A stretch of 64,000 nucleotides of DNA from Larix kaempferi (GCA_027924585.1 BSBM01000152.1:647001-711000); one strand, 5' to 3'. Positions 1 to 11,212 are shown, counted from the first letter of the stretch. Notes: generated by a model not told the origin, from the sequence alone. Numbers and translations are program-made.

Positions 1-2184
1 GTATTGTATTGTTGAGCTCATCTCAACCATTGATTAGATATTTTGATCTTTTAATCTTAGCCACTCATTCAAAAAGTGGTTAAGGTTATGGCCTCTCTCC
101 ATCCTATTTAAAGGAGAGAGCTTCTCATTTTAAAGGGGCTTTGGCTCTTGGAATCTTGATATAGAAGAACTTTCTTGTGGTCTCCTTTGGATCTGGTGTT
201 CTTAGATGCTGATTGGAAAGTCGATTGTATCCTAGCATTTTGGCATTTTTTGGAAGATCTGCTTTTGTGGAAACTTTGTCTTGTCTACAGGAGGGCGAAT
301 TCATCTTGGGCATTTTTGCAGGGGCTCCTCAACTTGCTTGGCTTGGCATTCGCTTGTATCAGGGGGTTATCATTAGTATCATTGTGATCTATGATTTTCT
401 CTTGTTACTTCTTCTGTTGCAGTAGTCTTTATCTATTGATGCATTAAATCTGATATTGTTGACGTTTATTGTGTAGGAGAGAGGGTGCATTGGCTTCCTT
501 GTGCAAATTGATTTCATCGAAAACTACTTCAAATCACTTCAAATTGATCAGAATTGCATAGATCATCATCATCAAGGCATCTACAAGGTTATCCAGGTAA
601 GATCCATAGGTTTGTTCTTCTTGTCTTGGTTCCAATCTATTGGCATAATTACTTCATTGTTAAAACCCTCATATTTCAAGCCCTCATTTTACAATTTCTC
701 AGATCTAGCAAGATCTACTTGGCTTTTGGGTGTAATATTTAAAACCCACCTCTATAGCATTCATGACAATTTGGATCTATAGTTTGGTGTGGATTGGCCT
801 TCATCCAACCCACTTTCCAAGGCAATTTAGCTTCTCCAAGGGAGGTCTCACTTCTTAGGTGAGGTGAGTTTGCTAAGATATAGCACCTGGGTAGGTGAGA
901 TCCCACTTGATCCTTCATCTCCACACTTGATAACCTACCCCTAGTGTATCACTTTAGTGATTTTCACCTTGTGGGACCCATTCCTCATTTTGAGGGTTGA
1001 GCCCCACTTGGGTCACTTTGTGATACATTTCAATCTCAGATCTACTGAGATCTAGCCATTGGATGACCATAATTTTCAAGATCCACCTATCTTGACACCT
1101 CAAAATTCTTGATCTACATTTTGCTGGACATCCGACTCCATTTGGCCCATTTCCCAAGGCACTGATCTTCTCCAAGCCAATTCGACTTTCTTGGATTGTT
1201 GGGTTAGCTTGTGGTTTGATCTTTGCTTTGTTTGCTTGAGCACCTGGACATTGTCATATCCATCTATCAAGCTCATATTTGGTACTGGTTAGCACCAATT
1301 TGTCCCTTAACTACCTTGCATTGGACACAATTCCCAAGGCAGTGGATTTTCTCATAATTGACTAGTACCCTAATCTTGGATCTTGTTTCAAATACCATAA
1401 GTCACTCACACATGCATATTGGACAAAATCTACACCGTTTAAACCCCTTGATCCAACCTATTACTCATCTTGTGACTTCATCCATAGATCTAGGGTTCAG
1501 CATACACCTTACGTACTTCACCTATACTTGATTTGATATGGTGTTTTGGTATGATCTCTCCTATCGAAAGTAGATTTGGGTCCCCCCCTTTGTTGTCTTG
1601 GGCTAGATAACATAAAGTGAATATTGCCTCGATTGGCGTGACAACCATCCATTGGGAGTCGAGGCTATCTTGGTTGCACCTCTTTGGTTTCCCATCCCCT
1701 CTGCCATCCATCTTGGATCTATCTCTAGGGGTAACTACAAGTTAGGAGATAAAAGGTCTCCTTTAGAATTTACATATTATGATTTAGGACAACAATTCCC
1801 TCATCAAATTTTAAATATCTTAGGAATTAAGGAGGTGGTATAATCCCCTGTCATTCTCCTGGGACATGCATTTCTTCTAGGAAATTGGGGACAACTTTAT
1901 TCTTTTGCAAGGCTGATGTTCTTCCCTCTGTTTTATGCCTGTCTTCACGGACCACATTTCTTCCATACAAAGGTTCTGGTTGTGTTCTTCCATAATTGAA
2001 TTTGTTTTTTACTTGCTTACTTGGAAACTCCTACAACAACATGAATTTCTTCTCAAATGAAGGAAAATTCCCCCAATACTCCATCCTCTTTAGAGAACAT
2101 GTGACATCTTGCTTTTAAGGAGATTATATTTTCTATTTTCTATGAAATACTATTGACTTAACTCCATTTATTTTGTATTGCGAG
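1..2184. other. Unassigned non-coding stretch
   Basis: I recognise no gene here. A perfect 8-bp inverted repeat (93-100 and 113-120) flanks a TATTTAAA core, which looks like a promoter or LTR TATA region. A motif close to TTCCCAAGGCA recurs near 813, 1151 and 1331, each followed by CTTCTCC or TTTTCTC-like sequence, suggesting an old degenerate repeat. If the exon at 2185 belongs to a live gene, at least the 3' part of this stretch would be intron. No earlier RABD exon is visible here. Confidence 0.4.
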
Positions 2185-2277
2185 ATGGCAAGTCAGCCTT
2201 CCATGAATAGCAACAAACCTGCTACTGTACAAATGAAAGGGCAACCTATTGTTCAAAAAAGTGGTTGTTTCTCATAA
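2185..2277 (+). pseudogene. RABD (Rab1/Ypt1-like) GTPase C-terminal exon or remnant
   Basis: Thirty codons from ATG at 2185 to TAA at 2275 read as the hypervariable tail of plant RABD small GTPases. The stretch opens with MASQP, passes through a KPATVQMKGQP segment and ends QKSGCFS. RABD proteins steer ER-to-Golgi vesicle traffic, and their tails normally end in a di-cysteine (GCCSS-like) that is geranylgeranylated to anchor the protein in membranes. Here the second cysteine is Phe (TTC rather than a Cys codon) and one Ser is missing, so the anchor would be weakened or lost. The base pair just before the ATG is AG after a T-rich tract, which suits a splice acceptor, with MASQP opening a final exon. 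The GTP-binding exons are not in the window. It could be the last exon of a gene with a long intron, or a pseudogene fragment. Family assignment rests on remembered tail motifs, not on a search. Confidence 0.65.
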
Positions 2278-2608
2278 GACAATTCCTAGAATAATTTTTA
2301 CTGCAACTGGTTTTAAAGAAGTGAAGTTGAAGATAATTGTATGTATTTTGGATCTTAGACGGGAAAACGTCTCTAGTTGTCAAGAGATCAACAATTGATA
2401 GACAATTAAAACACATTTATTGCAAGTTGGATCTTGTATTTTTTTTTTGTCTGTGAAGGGAAGCAACTTGCTTTTGTTCCCGATAATTTGTACAGCCATG
2501 GATTATTGTACTCATGTATAGTTTGTAAGATCATTCTTCTTTGAATTTTCATCATTGTCACAATTGAAGTGTTATATCTTAGAATTCATTTAGTACTTGA
2601 AGCATTAT
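2278..2608 (+). other. Probable 3' UTR/flank of the RABD-like exon
   Basis: AT-rich, no long reading frame. It contains a T-run near 2440 and runs straight into the copia target site. Sequence continuous with it resumes at 9426 on the other side of the copia element. Confidence 0.35.
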
Positions 2609-2613
2609 TCTTG
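2609..2613. repeat. Target-site duplication of copia G (left)
   Basis: TCTTG directly before the LTR; an identical TCTTG follows the right LTR at 9421-9425. Confidence 0.9.
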
Positions 2614-3259
2614 TGTTAAATTTTCAGAATTTACTTCAATCTGATCTAGGATCTTAATTGAGAGAACAACATGTACAACAAATCTATAGCATATCAATCA
2701 TGGACCCAATAATGCAAGCACACAAGAGACACAGAGTTTACTTGGGGAAAGCCATAAAGGTTAAAAACCCCAATAACTTCCTCAAAGATAGATAGAGAAA
2801 TGATACAACCAGAATACAAGAGATAGTCTTCTCCTAGCAGCAGAGCCTCCTCTTGCACAAGTGCGCCACAGTCCCAAGTGTGAGTGAGATAATAGAATGC
2901 GTAAAATAAGAGAGACACACTCTCTATTTATACACTAACTTGACTTGACCTTTACTCAACTAGGTCGTCCTCAACTTAACCACTTAACATAATGTTGAAT
3001 GGGCCGACCCCCACTAGGGTGGTCTAATAACCCTTTGACTCACATGGTCGACCCCCAATAGGGTGGTCTAATAACCCTTTGACCCACATGACTTATACAA
3101 GGCCGACCCCAACAAGGTGGTCTAATAACCCATCAAGTATGAGTTACGACACTTACAATATAAATGAAGACACTTCCGTATAGAGGAATAATAACATCTC
3201 TGTAGGAATACAATATACATATATGTGAAATAAATTCCAAAGTTACATATACATCAACA
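2614..3259 (-). repeat. 3' LTR of copia G
   Basis: 646 bp, TG...CA ends, matched by 8775-9420 with few differences. It contains repeated GGGTGGTCTAATAACCC-like units around 3015-3135. Confidence 0.9.
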
Positions 3260-3273
3260 CTCCCTCTTAACTA
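3260..3273 (-). promoter_or_regulatory. Polypurine tract of copia G
   Basis: Reads AAGAGGGAG on the minus strand directly before the 3' LTR, the expected plus-strand primer site of reverse transcription. Confidence 0.75.
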
Positions 3274-3594
3274 GGAAGGTATTTCTCGACACAGGTCTTC
3301 TAGCACAAGTCATCTTCTCTGGATCATCGTCACTGCTACTGCTATCTCAATCAATCTCTGAATCTACTCGTCATAGGAAGTTCTACAGAAGCAGTCCTTT
3401 TTCATACTAGATGTAGGCCCACCACCTGTAGGTCTTCGTCATCACTGGACATACTATGGAAATCTCAAGACTTATTACGTGCGTCACAAAACCTTAAAAG
3501 AGTCTCTTGACTAGCAAGAACCCTAAAGAGCATCTGAGGCCTTTTTCATCCTGTCTAGATCTCTAGGACTTATTGCATGTGACCCCACCACAAA
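3274..3594. other. Non-coding 3' region of copia G
   Basis: No frame of note. Contains fragments resembling the unit of the tandem repeat that follows it. Confidence 0.5.
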
Positions 3595-4085
3595 ACCTCA
3601 AAAGAGAATCCTAGGACTGATTACGAGCACAAGGCTCAACCTATCGGATCTCTCGGGGCACAAATTACATGTGGTCACCACAAAACCTCGAAAGAGCATC
3701 CCAGAACTGATTACGAGCACAAGGCTCAACCTATCGGATCTCCCAGGGCACAAATTACATGTGGTCATGGAAAAACCTTGAAAGAGCATCCCAGGACTGA
3801 TTACGAGCATACGGATCAACCTATCGAATCTCCTAGGGCACAAATTACATGCCATAGGACAAAAGCTCAAAAGAGCATCGGCCAGATATCCCAGGGCACA
3901 AATTACATGCCATAGAAAAAACCTCGAAAGACTATCTATAGATCTCCCAAGGCACAAATTATATGTCCTCCCAAGCAAAACCTCGAAAGAGCATTTGCCA
4001 GATATCCCAGGGTACAAATTACATGCCATAGCCAAAACCTCGAAAGACTATCTGCAAATCTCCTAGGGCACAAATTACATGCTTA
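3595..4085. repeat. Tandem repeat inside copia G
   Basis: Repeated units of about 90 bp and then about 60 bp, each ending in a close match to GGGCACAAATTACATG, with AAAACCTCGAAAGAGCATC-like openings. At least seven endings are visible. The array keeps one minus-strand frame open for 145 codons, but the product is a repeat artefact and matches no family. Confidence 0.8.
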
Positions 4086-4230
4086 TCTACATAACCTGTT
4101 CCACGACCACATAGTATCAACCTAATACTCACCATACATCATCCTGATGCACACATGATTGTCGTGATCATCATCACTGCAACATCCTCCTACATGTCAT
4201 CTGGAGCAACATCCTCAAGCTCGTCATCCA

Positions 4231-4587
4231 TGATCATCCTGATCATATAATGCATCTACCTGATGCATACCAAGTATCTACCTGATACATATCATCATAC
4301 ATGATCCACCTGATCATACAATGTATCCACCTGATACAAATACAAAAACATGATCCACCTGATCATACCTGATCATACATAGTATCCACTTGATACGTAT
4401 ACAGATACATGGTCCAAGCATCCAACATGATGCGTACATACATGTACATATAAATGATCCAACTGATCATATCCAGCATCCAACCTGATGCGTATATACA
4501 TATAAATGATCCAACTGATCATATCCAGCATCCAATATGATGCATATATACATATACAGAGTAGTAACTGGAGCATCGTCCTGATGC
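4231..4587. repeat. Array of 15-16-nt inverted repeats with covarying stems
   Basis: Thirteen short units share the plan xxATC-(5 or 6 nt)-GATyy, where yy is complementary to xx. Three stem types alternate. TGATC/GATCA occurs at 4231, 4302, 4351, 4455 and 4507. GCATC/GATGC occurs at 4252, 4418, 4476, 4528 and 4573. GTATC/GATAC occurs at 4274, 4323 and 4382. The variable two bases at one end are matched by complementary bases at the other end in every unit listed. It lies between the pol remnant and the 3' LTR of copia G. Confidence 0.75.
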
Positions 4588-4695
4588 TCATCATCCATGA
4601 TCCTCCTAATCATCATAGCATCGTCCTCTTCAGATCATCTCATCGTCCACGAAGCACAACCCAGATGCACACCATCCAACACTTACACCACCGAC

Positions 4696-4830
4696 ATGGG
4701 AGAACACATCTACCACCATTCGGGGAAGGCTCCAGCCCTTACTTTTCACCATGGGAGAACACATCTACCACCATGTGAAAAATGGCTTAGCAATTACATC
4801 ATGACCAAGGGAGAACACATCAACCATGTC
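4696..4830. repeat. Three copies of a GGGAGAACACATC motif
   Basis: GGGAGAACACATCTACCACC occurs twice (near 4698 and 4754), with a third, diverged copy near 4810. Confidence 0.7.
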
Positions 4831-4874
4831 AGAAAAGCTCATGTGCATTTACATCTTCCGGACTCATCACTTCC

Positions 4875-5770
4875 CTTTGGAAGGAACCTCGATCTGAAGT
4901 GCACCAAGCCTCTCTCTGAAGTACTCAAACTACACTCTAGCCAATGGCTTGGTCAATACATCTGCAACCTGCTCATCCGTTGCAACATACTCTGTTTCGG
5001 CTGTACTTAGTGCTACGCAAGACTGCTTCCTGCTAAACCAAGACGTCACACCTGATCCCTATCTGCAGCACTACCTGCCTAATCTGAATTAACATAACCC
5101 TGTAGGTTAAAATTTTGATTCGCATCATACTTGAGATCATAATCAACTGTACCCTTAAGGTACCTCAGAATATGCTTTACAACAACCAGGTGAACACTCC
5201 TCGGATCCGTCAGGAACTGGCTCAATGTGTTCACCGCAAAGCAAATATCTGGTCTCATGTTCATCAGGTACATCAAGGACCCAATCATCTGACAATACAT
5301 AGTGATATCAACCGGCTCAGATGAAGCATCACATAGAAGCTTTAGGTTCGATGCCATGGGTGTGGCCATATCCTTGCAGTCCATCATCCCGAACCTCTTC
5401 AGGTTCTCTACTGCATACTTCCCTTGTCCAAGGAAGATTCCATCTGCACTCTGCCACACCTCCATGCCAAAAACAAATAGTGCATCATCCCCAAGTTCTT
5501 CAACCCAAACTCGGCAGCAAGCTTCCACTGCATGTTGGCAATCTATCCTCACCTGTTACAAACAGGTCATCCACATAGTAGTATCACTGAATTGCCTCCC
5601 TCAACCTTGTAGTAAAGGTTGGAATCCGCTTTATTCTTGGTAAAGCCCAAACTGGATAGAAAGCTGTCTATCCTACCATACCAAGTTCTGCACATATATG
5701 ACTCCCTGTCATGTGTGTCAGAACCAAGTAGCTGCACCACATACACTTCTTCTTCAACTACACCATTCAA
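4875..5770 (-). pseudogene. Copia reverse transcriptase-RNase H remnant
   Basis: On the minus strand, the YVDD catalytic box of copia reverse transcriptase reads YVDDLFVTG at about 5551-5583. It is in a different frame from both the piece upstream (5567-5770, with FLSSLGFTKNKADSNLYYK) and the piece downstream (5079-5552). The downstream piece carries the conserved series GIFLGQGKYA, LKRFGM, DITMYCQMIGSLMYL, RPDICFAVNTLSQF and KHILRYLKGT, typical of the RT-RNase H connection. Between 4875 and 5045 another frame gives SRKQSCVALSTAETEYVA and then ADVLTKPLA, the copia RNase H end. At least three frame changes break it, so no functional protein can be made. Confidence 0.9.
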
Positions 5771-6377
5771 GAAATTTTATCTTCCTCTTAATCACTGCAA
5801 CATGCTTGATCTTGTAGATCCTCTTGGAAGTCACTACAGACTCCCCTTCAGGTCTTGGGACTGCATCCCAAACATCTTCATGTTCGACTGGTACTCCTCG
5901 ATCATGGCATTCTTCCCAGATCCTGGGAACTTCAATATCTTCAATAGTTTCAATAGATAACTTTGTTGCTGAACAAATGTTGTAGTCCTTCTTTTGTAGG
6001 TGATGGTATACGATATTTCCTACACAATAAGTTAAATTGCATGACTAGAAAACATCTCATAGTTTTCAGAACAAATTCTTACACATAAAGAAATATGTCA
6101 TATAGTCATGCAATTATCTTAGCCAATGCTTCAATACAACATTTATCCATATTCCGTAACTTTCTAGATGCCTTCCAATCTCTACCAGAACATTGTTAAG
6201 AGTGTGCACAACTCCTAACATGTCAGCAAAGAGGTTTCATTCTAGATAAGTAGCAATGGAATGTTGTACAGTTCCATAGGCCACTTACCCATGTATATTA
6301 GTAGTATACTGTTCATCAATGCAACTATTATAATATGCATAATACACAACCTAATTCTAGGAACATAAGCATATACA
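5771..6377 (-). other. Degenerate copia pol, no clear domain
   Basis: Expected site of the N-terminal half of RT. I could not read a conserved block here; it is probably heavily mutated pol. Confidence 0.4.
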
Positions 6378-6600
6378 TCATTGAATAACATTATGTAAGA
6401 AATGACAATTCAAATACTTATATTTGTTTGGTTGCTGGGTGGACTCCATTTGAATCTTTGCAACTCCATTCTGATGTGGATTGTGAGAAGTGGTCAACTC
6501 CCTCTGAATATATGCATCCTTGCAGAAACTACTGAAGTGTGCTCCTTTGCTTTCTTGCAGGAACAACTAGAGTGTGCTCCCTCTTGATCTTTGCTTCCTG
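6378..6600 (-). pseudogene. Copia integrase fragment
   Basis: The minus-strand frame gives FCKDAYIQRELTTSHNPHQN followed by GVAKI, the segment of copia integrase that holds the catalytic Glu in a GVAE-like box. In this copy the Glu position reads Lys. No DD part of the integrase core is readable nearby. Confidence 0.8.
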
Positions 6601-8762
6601 GATTACCTGTCCTTGAACTTATATCCATCCTTAATTACTATGCATGCTTATTAGTATCATCATTGTGTTATCCTTGAGGTCTCATACATAATCACACATT
6701 TATTAGTATAATCTTAATACTATCAAAACACAATAATCTTAAACATGTATAGTCATGATCATTCACAGATAATAAACATTAGTATTCAAGGTTTCAGGGA
6801 AGTCTTATTTTACTCATGCATATTCTTATTTGATCATAGGACTCTTCTAATTAGTTAAATCATCAATGCATAAACCCGTGATTACTCAAACCTATACCTT
6901 CATGATTCTTCTAGTTAGTCATATCATTAATTATGGTAAGAAACATAATATGCATACAACCATGACAATTCAAACCTATGACTTCATGAATCATCATTAC
7001 CAACAACACAACAGTATAAGATCCTAACACAATATAGGATTCTAGCTTGATATAGGAAAAACATACCTGGATTAACATGCTAGCTAGTTATGTCTAAAAT
7101 ACCCGCATAATGTCTTATGGTTCTCTTCAGTGGCTTGTGCTAGTAACCTGCACATCTCATAAGTTAACCATTGTAGAACCAAGTTATACATACATCATAA
7201 GTAGATCTTTTATGTGATCCATGACAATGGATGAATCTTTGTCTTCATGTCACCATGATCATATGTTCTTGAAGTAGAACATGATTTGTCTTTCTTAGTG
7301 TACCTTTTATGTTAGCGAACAACATAAACCTCATACAACATCACAATGCATTAGTACAATCATAAGTGTCAAAACCTTAATCAATGAATATCTTCTATTA
7401 AGGTAATACGACAAGTCTAGTAATTAATCAAGATTGTACTGTAATGATATGAAGACAAACATATCATAAACTTAACCATGAAACATACCTATAAGCCATA
7501 CCTGACAAGATTGCTTGTAATCTTCTTATGGAAGACCTTAGCCTCATCTCCCTCTGAGACATGAACTTCTTCACTTATGTAGGTGACCAATCCATCTTCT
7601 TCTAGGATTAACCCAATCCACTTGATTTGCAAGAACTGGACCTGGAGCTGGATTAGGGTTTTTCAAAGAAACCCCAAAAATTCAAACTTCCAAAAGGATA
7701 GAAATATGCGCCTTGATGAGTTGATCAAGCTGGTATATTCGGAATTTGAAAACTGCAAAGTTTCACCCCTCAATTTTGCCTTTGAAACTTCTGGATTCAC
7801 TTGATGTGACCCCGAACTAGGGTTTGATGAAGCCCACTCTTCTTCCCAATCAAAAGGTTTGATCCAAGGCTCTAAGCTTCTATTTTTGTGAGTAGCTTCT
7901 AGCCATGGTCACAGATTTTAAAAATTCCCATTTTTACAGATGCCCTAATTTTCCACTTTTCTTATCAAAGTCCCGAACTAGGGTCTGATCAAGCCCGGCC
8001 TTCTACCCAACCAAAAATTCTGATCTTGGTCTCTAAATTTTGATTTTTATGAGTAGCATTCATCCGTGGTCTCTGATTACAATAATTCCAACTTTCTCCG
8101 AAACCCTAAATTCCGGAAGCCATGAATGAAGGTGCTAAAAAATAATTCTGTTTTGACAAAAATATGTACCTGATTGTTTCTGGTGTACCTCCACACTTGT
8201 TGATTCACATGGTTTGAAAATGTTTCTTGATATATCCCAACCTGTCATCTTTCCATCCATATAGGTCTGACCTCAATTGGATTCTCTGAGAGAGAATTAT
8301 GCCAAGTGTCGCAACGTGACCTGTTTATGGGATAAAACAGGAGAGTGAACTTGTACGGCATGCCACGTGTCACTAGTTCAACTTCGGCCGCTGAACATTT
8401 TTCCTGAGATAGTACATTCTGTGTACTACCTTTCAATTTTTACTAAATTTCATTTGGATCTTCCTATCCCATGTTATTACTTTTTTTCCAAGCTCACCTA
8501 TTTTTGACTCAGATCTGGAAGAGGCAGAAACCCTGTATTGTACAGATCATGAATCACAAAGTACAACGAATTAGAGGTTTTCCTTTGGACACAAGGTACA
8601 TGGGGATCTATTATTCGACTTGTAAAAGTTTCAGACCTGAAACATTTGCCAAAACAGATTTATAGCGAAAGTTCTACGATGACTAGTTTTTGGTATATCA
8701 AGCCCTAGCATCGTAAGTGCAACAAGTGTCATACATGCCATATCATGCCTTCTTTCAGGCTA
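6601..8762 (-). other. 5' part of copia G, gag/protease not recognisable
   Basis: About 2.2 kb between the integrase scrap and the PBS. I found no gag zinc knuckle or protease motif. Repeated phrases (for example CCGAACTAGGGT near 7810 and 7973) suggest internal duplication. Confidence 0.5.
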
Positions 8763-8774
8763 GCTATGATACCA
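8763..8774 (-). promoter_or_regulatory. Primer-binding site of copia G
   Basis: The minus strand reads TGGTATCATAGC, one base off the usual TGGTATCAGAGC complement of initiator-Met tRNA, and lies directly against the 5' LTR. Confidence 0.85.
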
Positions 8775-9420
8775 TGTTAAATTTTTAGAATTTACTTCAA
8801 TCTGATCTAGGATCTTAATTGAGAGAACAACATGTACAACAAATCTATAGCATATCAATCATGGACACAATAATGCAAGCACACAAGAGACACAGAGTTT
8901 ACTTGGGGAAAACCATAAAGGTGAAAAACCCCAATAACTTCCTCAAAGATAGATAGAGAAATGATACAACCAGAATACAAGAGATAGTCTTCTCCTAGCA
9001 GTAGAGCCTCCTCCTGCACAAGTGCGCCACACTGCCAAGTGTGAGTGAGAGAATAGAATGTGTAAAATGAGAGAGACACACTCTCTATTTATACACTAAC
9101 TTGACTTGACCTTTACTCAACTAGGTCGGCCTCAACTTAACCACTTAACATAATGCTGACTGGGTTGACCCCCACTAGGATGGTCTAATAACCCTTTGAC
9201 CCACATGGCCGACACCCAATAGGTTGGTCTAAGAACCCTTTGACCCACATGACTTATACAGGGCCAACCCCAACAAGGTGGTCTAATAACCCATCAAGTA
9301 TAAGTTACGACACTTACAATATAAATGACGACACTTCCATATAGAGGAATAATAACATCTCTATAGGAATACAATATACATATATGTGAAATACATTCCG
9401 AAGTTACATATACATCAACA
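8775..9420 (-). repeat. 5' LTR of copia G
   Basis: 646 bp; near-identical partner of 2614-3259, followed directly by the TSD TCTTG. Confidence 0.9.
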
Positions 9421-9534
9421 TCTTGAATATGTTTGACATTCATTTTGTTCCCATGCAAAATTTGAATTCTTTTAGTACTTGAAGCCTTATTCTTGAATAT
9501 GTTTGACATTCATTTTGTTCCCATGCAAAATTTG
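9421..9534. repeat. 70-bp tandem duplication at the copia insertion site (includes right TSD)
   Basis: The 44 bp at 9421-9464 recur exactly at 9491-9534. The intervening piece (9464-9495) matches 2583-2613 on the other side of copia G. The pre-insertion locus therefore held two 70-bp units, and copia G landed in the first. Confidence 0.85.
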
Positions 9535-9574
9535 TTTGAATATCATCATTATCAAGCAATAACAACTTCTTAAA

Positions 9575-9646
9575 GGGTGCTATCTCAATGGTATATCACC
9601 TGCCTAATTATAGGCAGGAGATTGGTGGTTCAATTCCTGTGTACCC
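9575..9646 (+). other. tRNA-like sequence with Pol III A and B boxes (possible SINE head)
   Basis: 72 nt starting GGGTGC and ending TACCC, which pair as an acceptor-like stem. TATCTCAATGGT (9581-9592) resembles an A box and GGTTCAATTCC (9627-9637) is close to the B-box consensus. An 8-bp perfect hairpin with loop ATTA (9599-9618) stands where an anticodon arm would be, but its loop size is wrong for a tRNA, and the T stem pairs poorly. A tRNA-derived SINE head or decayed tRNA is more likely than a working tRNA gene. Confidence 0.45.
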
Positions 9647-9742
9647 TATCATAAATTAGTGACTAAGAAAACGACTAAATTCGCATATACTCTGTACCCT
9701 ATCATAAATTAGTGACTAAGAAAACGACTAAATTCGCATATA
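9640..9742. repeat. 50-bp direct tandem repeat
   Basis: 9640-9689 and 9693-9742 are identical 50-bp copies separated by 3 bp. The repeat overlaps the end of the tRNA-like sequence and the left arm of the foldback element. Confidence 0.9.
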
Positions 9743-10120
9743 TACGACTATTAGTAGCTAATTTTGAGTATATTATAGCGCAACTAAAGTTTAGTCATAT
9801 TTAGCTTAGTCATTAATATGTTATCATCTAGTAGTTTATTTAGTCGTATATTTGGTCATTAATTGTGACAATCAATGACTAAATTAATGACTAAATCAGT
9901 GATTAAATCAGTGAGTATCAATGACTAAATAAATGACTTAATCAGTGACTATCAATGACTAAATCAATGACTAATAAGTCAACCAATTAATGACTAGTGA
10001 GATACGACTAGAGATAAGATAGTGGAAATCGGATACTATTAGTCACCAATTCAAAAATAGTCGTTTATATTTAAATTTTAGTAATTTTTTTAGTCATTAA
10101 TTTTTCATTTTGTATTAGTG
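9650..10120. mobile_element. TGACTAA-rich foldback/MITE-like element
   Basis: The left arm (about 9701-9748) matches the reverse complement of the right arm (about 10057-10105) imperfectly over roughly 45 bp. Between the arms TGACTAA or its complement occurs many times in both orientations. No coding sequence. The right end reads TAGTG, but I could not find a matching CACTA end or a convincing TSD, so superfamily is left open. Confidence 0.6.
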
Positions 10121-11212
10121 ATGGGTATGATCCCATGCAAGATACATATGGAGATCATAGAGAATCAGACGAGGTGTCCAAAATAACTCGGAAAAACATG
10201 GGTGTTGGTGGATCAGACGAACCCATTTCTTGCACACAACTCTCTTTAACTACATAAAAATAGAGTTGCAGAAACAATGGTGTCTATAAATGTATAGCTT
10301 GTGTTGGCTTGGGATTTTCTTTACAATTTTACTAGAGTCTTGAAAGCCTCATCCTGTTGTTCCTTTGAAGGTTTGTAAGTTCAGTAGGAATCCCCTTTCA
10401 ATGCAAAACACTTCAGACTTAACTACAGTATGGAGTGTATCTTCATTTTTTCAATATGTGAATTGGTCCAAGAGTTTTCGTGGGTGTGAAATGAATTCCA
10501 ACAACACAAGTAATTCCAAAGTTAAGCAATCCATAATCCCAGTGAGTATAGATGCCCATGTTTTTTTATCTAGGTCGATATATACTAAAAAGGTTTCAAT
10601 TCACTCTTTTCAAAATTTTGTCTTTTGTCTTAGTCAATATATACTAAAAGGGTTTCTATTCACTCTTTTCGCATTTTTGTATTAGGAATTTTTTACCATG
10701 CGTGTACCTTGACTAGACTTTATTCAACTCTGAAATCCTACACAATCTTGAACTACAAAATCCTTCACTATTTGCACATATAAACCCTTAACTACTTTAT
10801 CTCCATATCCTTAACTAATCTATCTCCATGCACTTGAACTTATTATATGATGCAATGCCCCCAAATTCATGCTTATTAAGTCTAAAATAATGTATATAAC
10901 GGCTCTATAATAAATTATTGTTGTTATGCTATGTTTTGTCTGGGTGTTATCAGGTCTCTTAAGGTGTTATGTTCTCACAAAATGCATAGAAACGACCCCG
11001 GACTATACCGACGGGGGGCCTAACCAGAAGGGAGGTAAAGAAGTGTTCATTGTCTTCTCTAATGAGTCGTGAGCAAACTCTAGACAAGTCCTTCTAATTT
11101 TTACTTACAATTGTTTTATATTTTTTTGACATATGATTTTTGGAAAAATAGTGATTAAAAAGTAGTTTAATTTAATTATTTGATTAGGTTTGAAACCATT
11201 ACCAATGAAGTT
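10121..11212. other. Unassigned AT-rich sequence
   Basis: No recognisable gene. A tandem phrase around AGTCAATATATACTAAAA occurs near 10572 and 10632. Confidence 0.4.

Larger units (their letters stand above)
2614..9420 (-). mobile_element. Ty1/copia LTR retrotransposon G, complete but decayed
   Basis: A 6.8-kb element read from the minus strand. Two near-identical 646-bp LTRs begin TG and end CA and are bounded by a perfect 5-bp TSD (TCTTG). The primer-binding site lies against the right LTR and the polypurine tract against the left LTR, which fixes the orientation. Reverse-transcriptase and RNase H sequence of copia type lies at 4875-5770 and an integrase scrap at 6378-6600, in the copia order (integrase before RT). 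All coding parts are broken by frameshifts and stops. The portion between RNase H and the 3' LTR is unusually long and full of tandem and inverted repeats. Confidence 0.92.

Noticed and set aside
3598-4035. 145-codon minus-strand frame in copia G
   Set aside because: It spans a tandem repeat and its product is repeat-derived.
9575-9646. Functional tRNA gene
   Set aside because: The anticodon loop has the wrong size and the T stem pairs poorly.
10100-10120. CACTA transposon end (TAGTG)
   Set aside because: No matching CACTA end or 3-bp TSD found.
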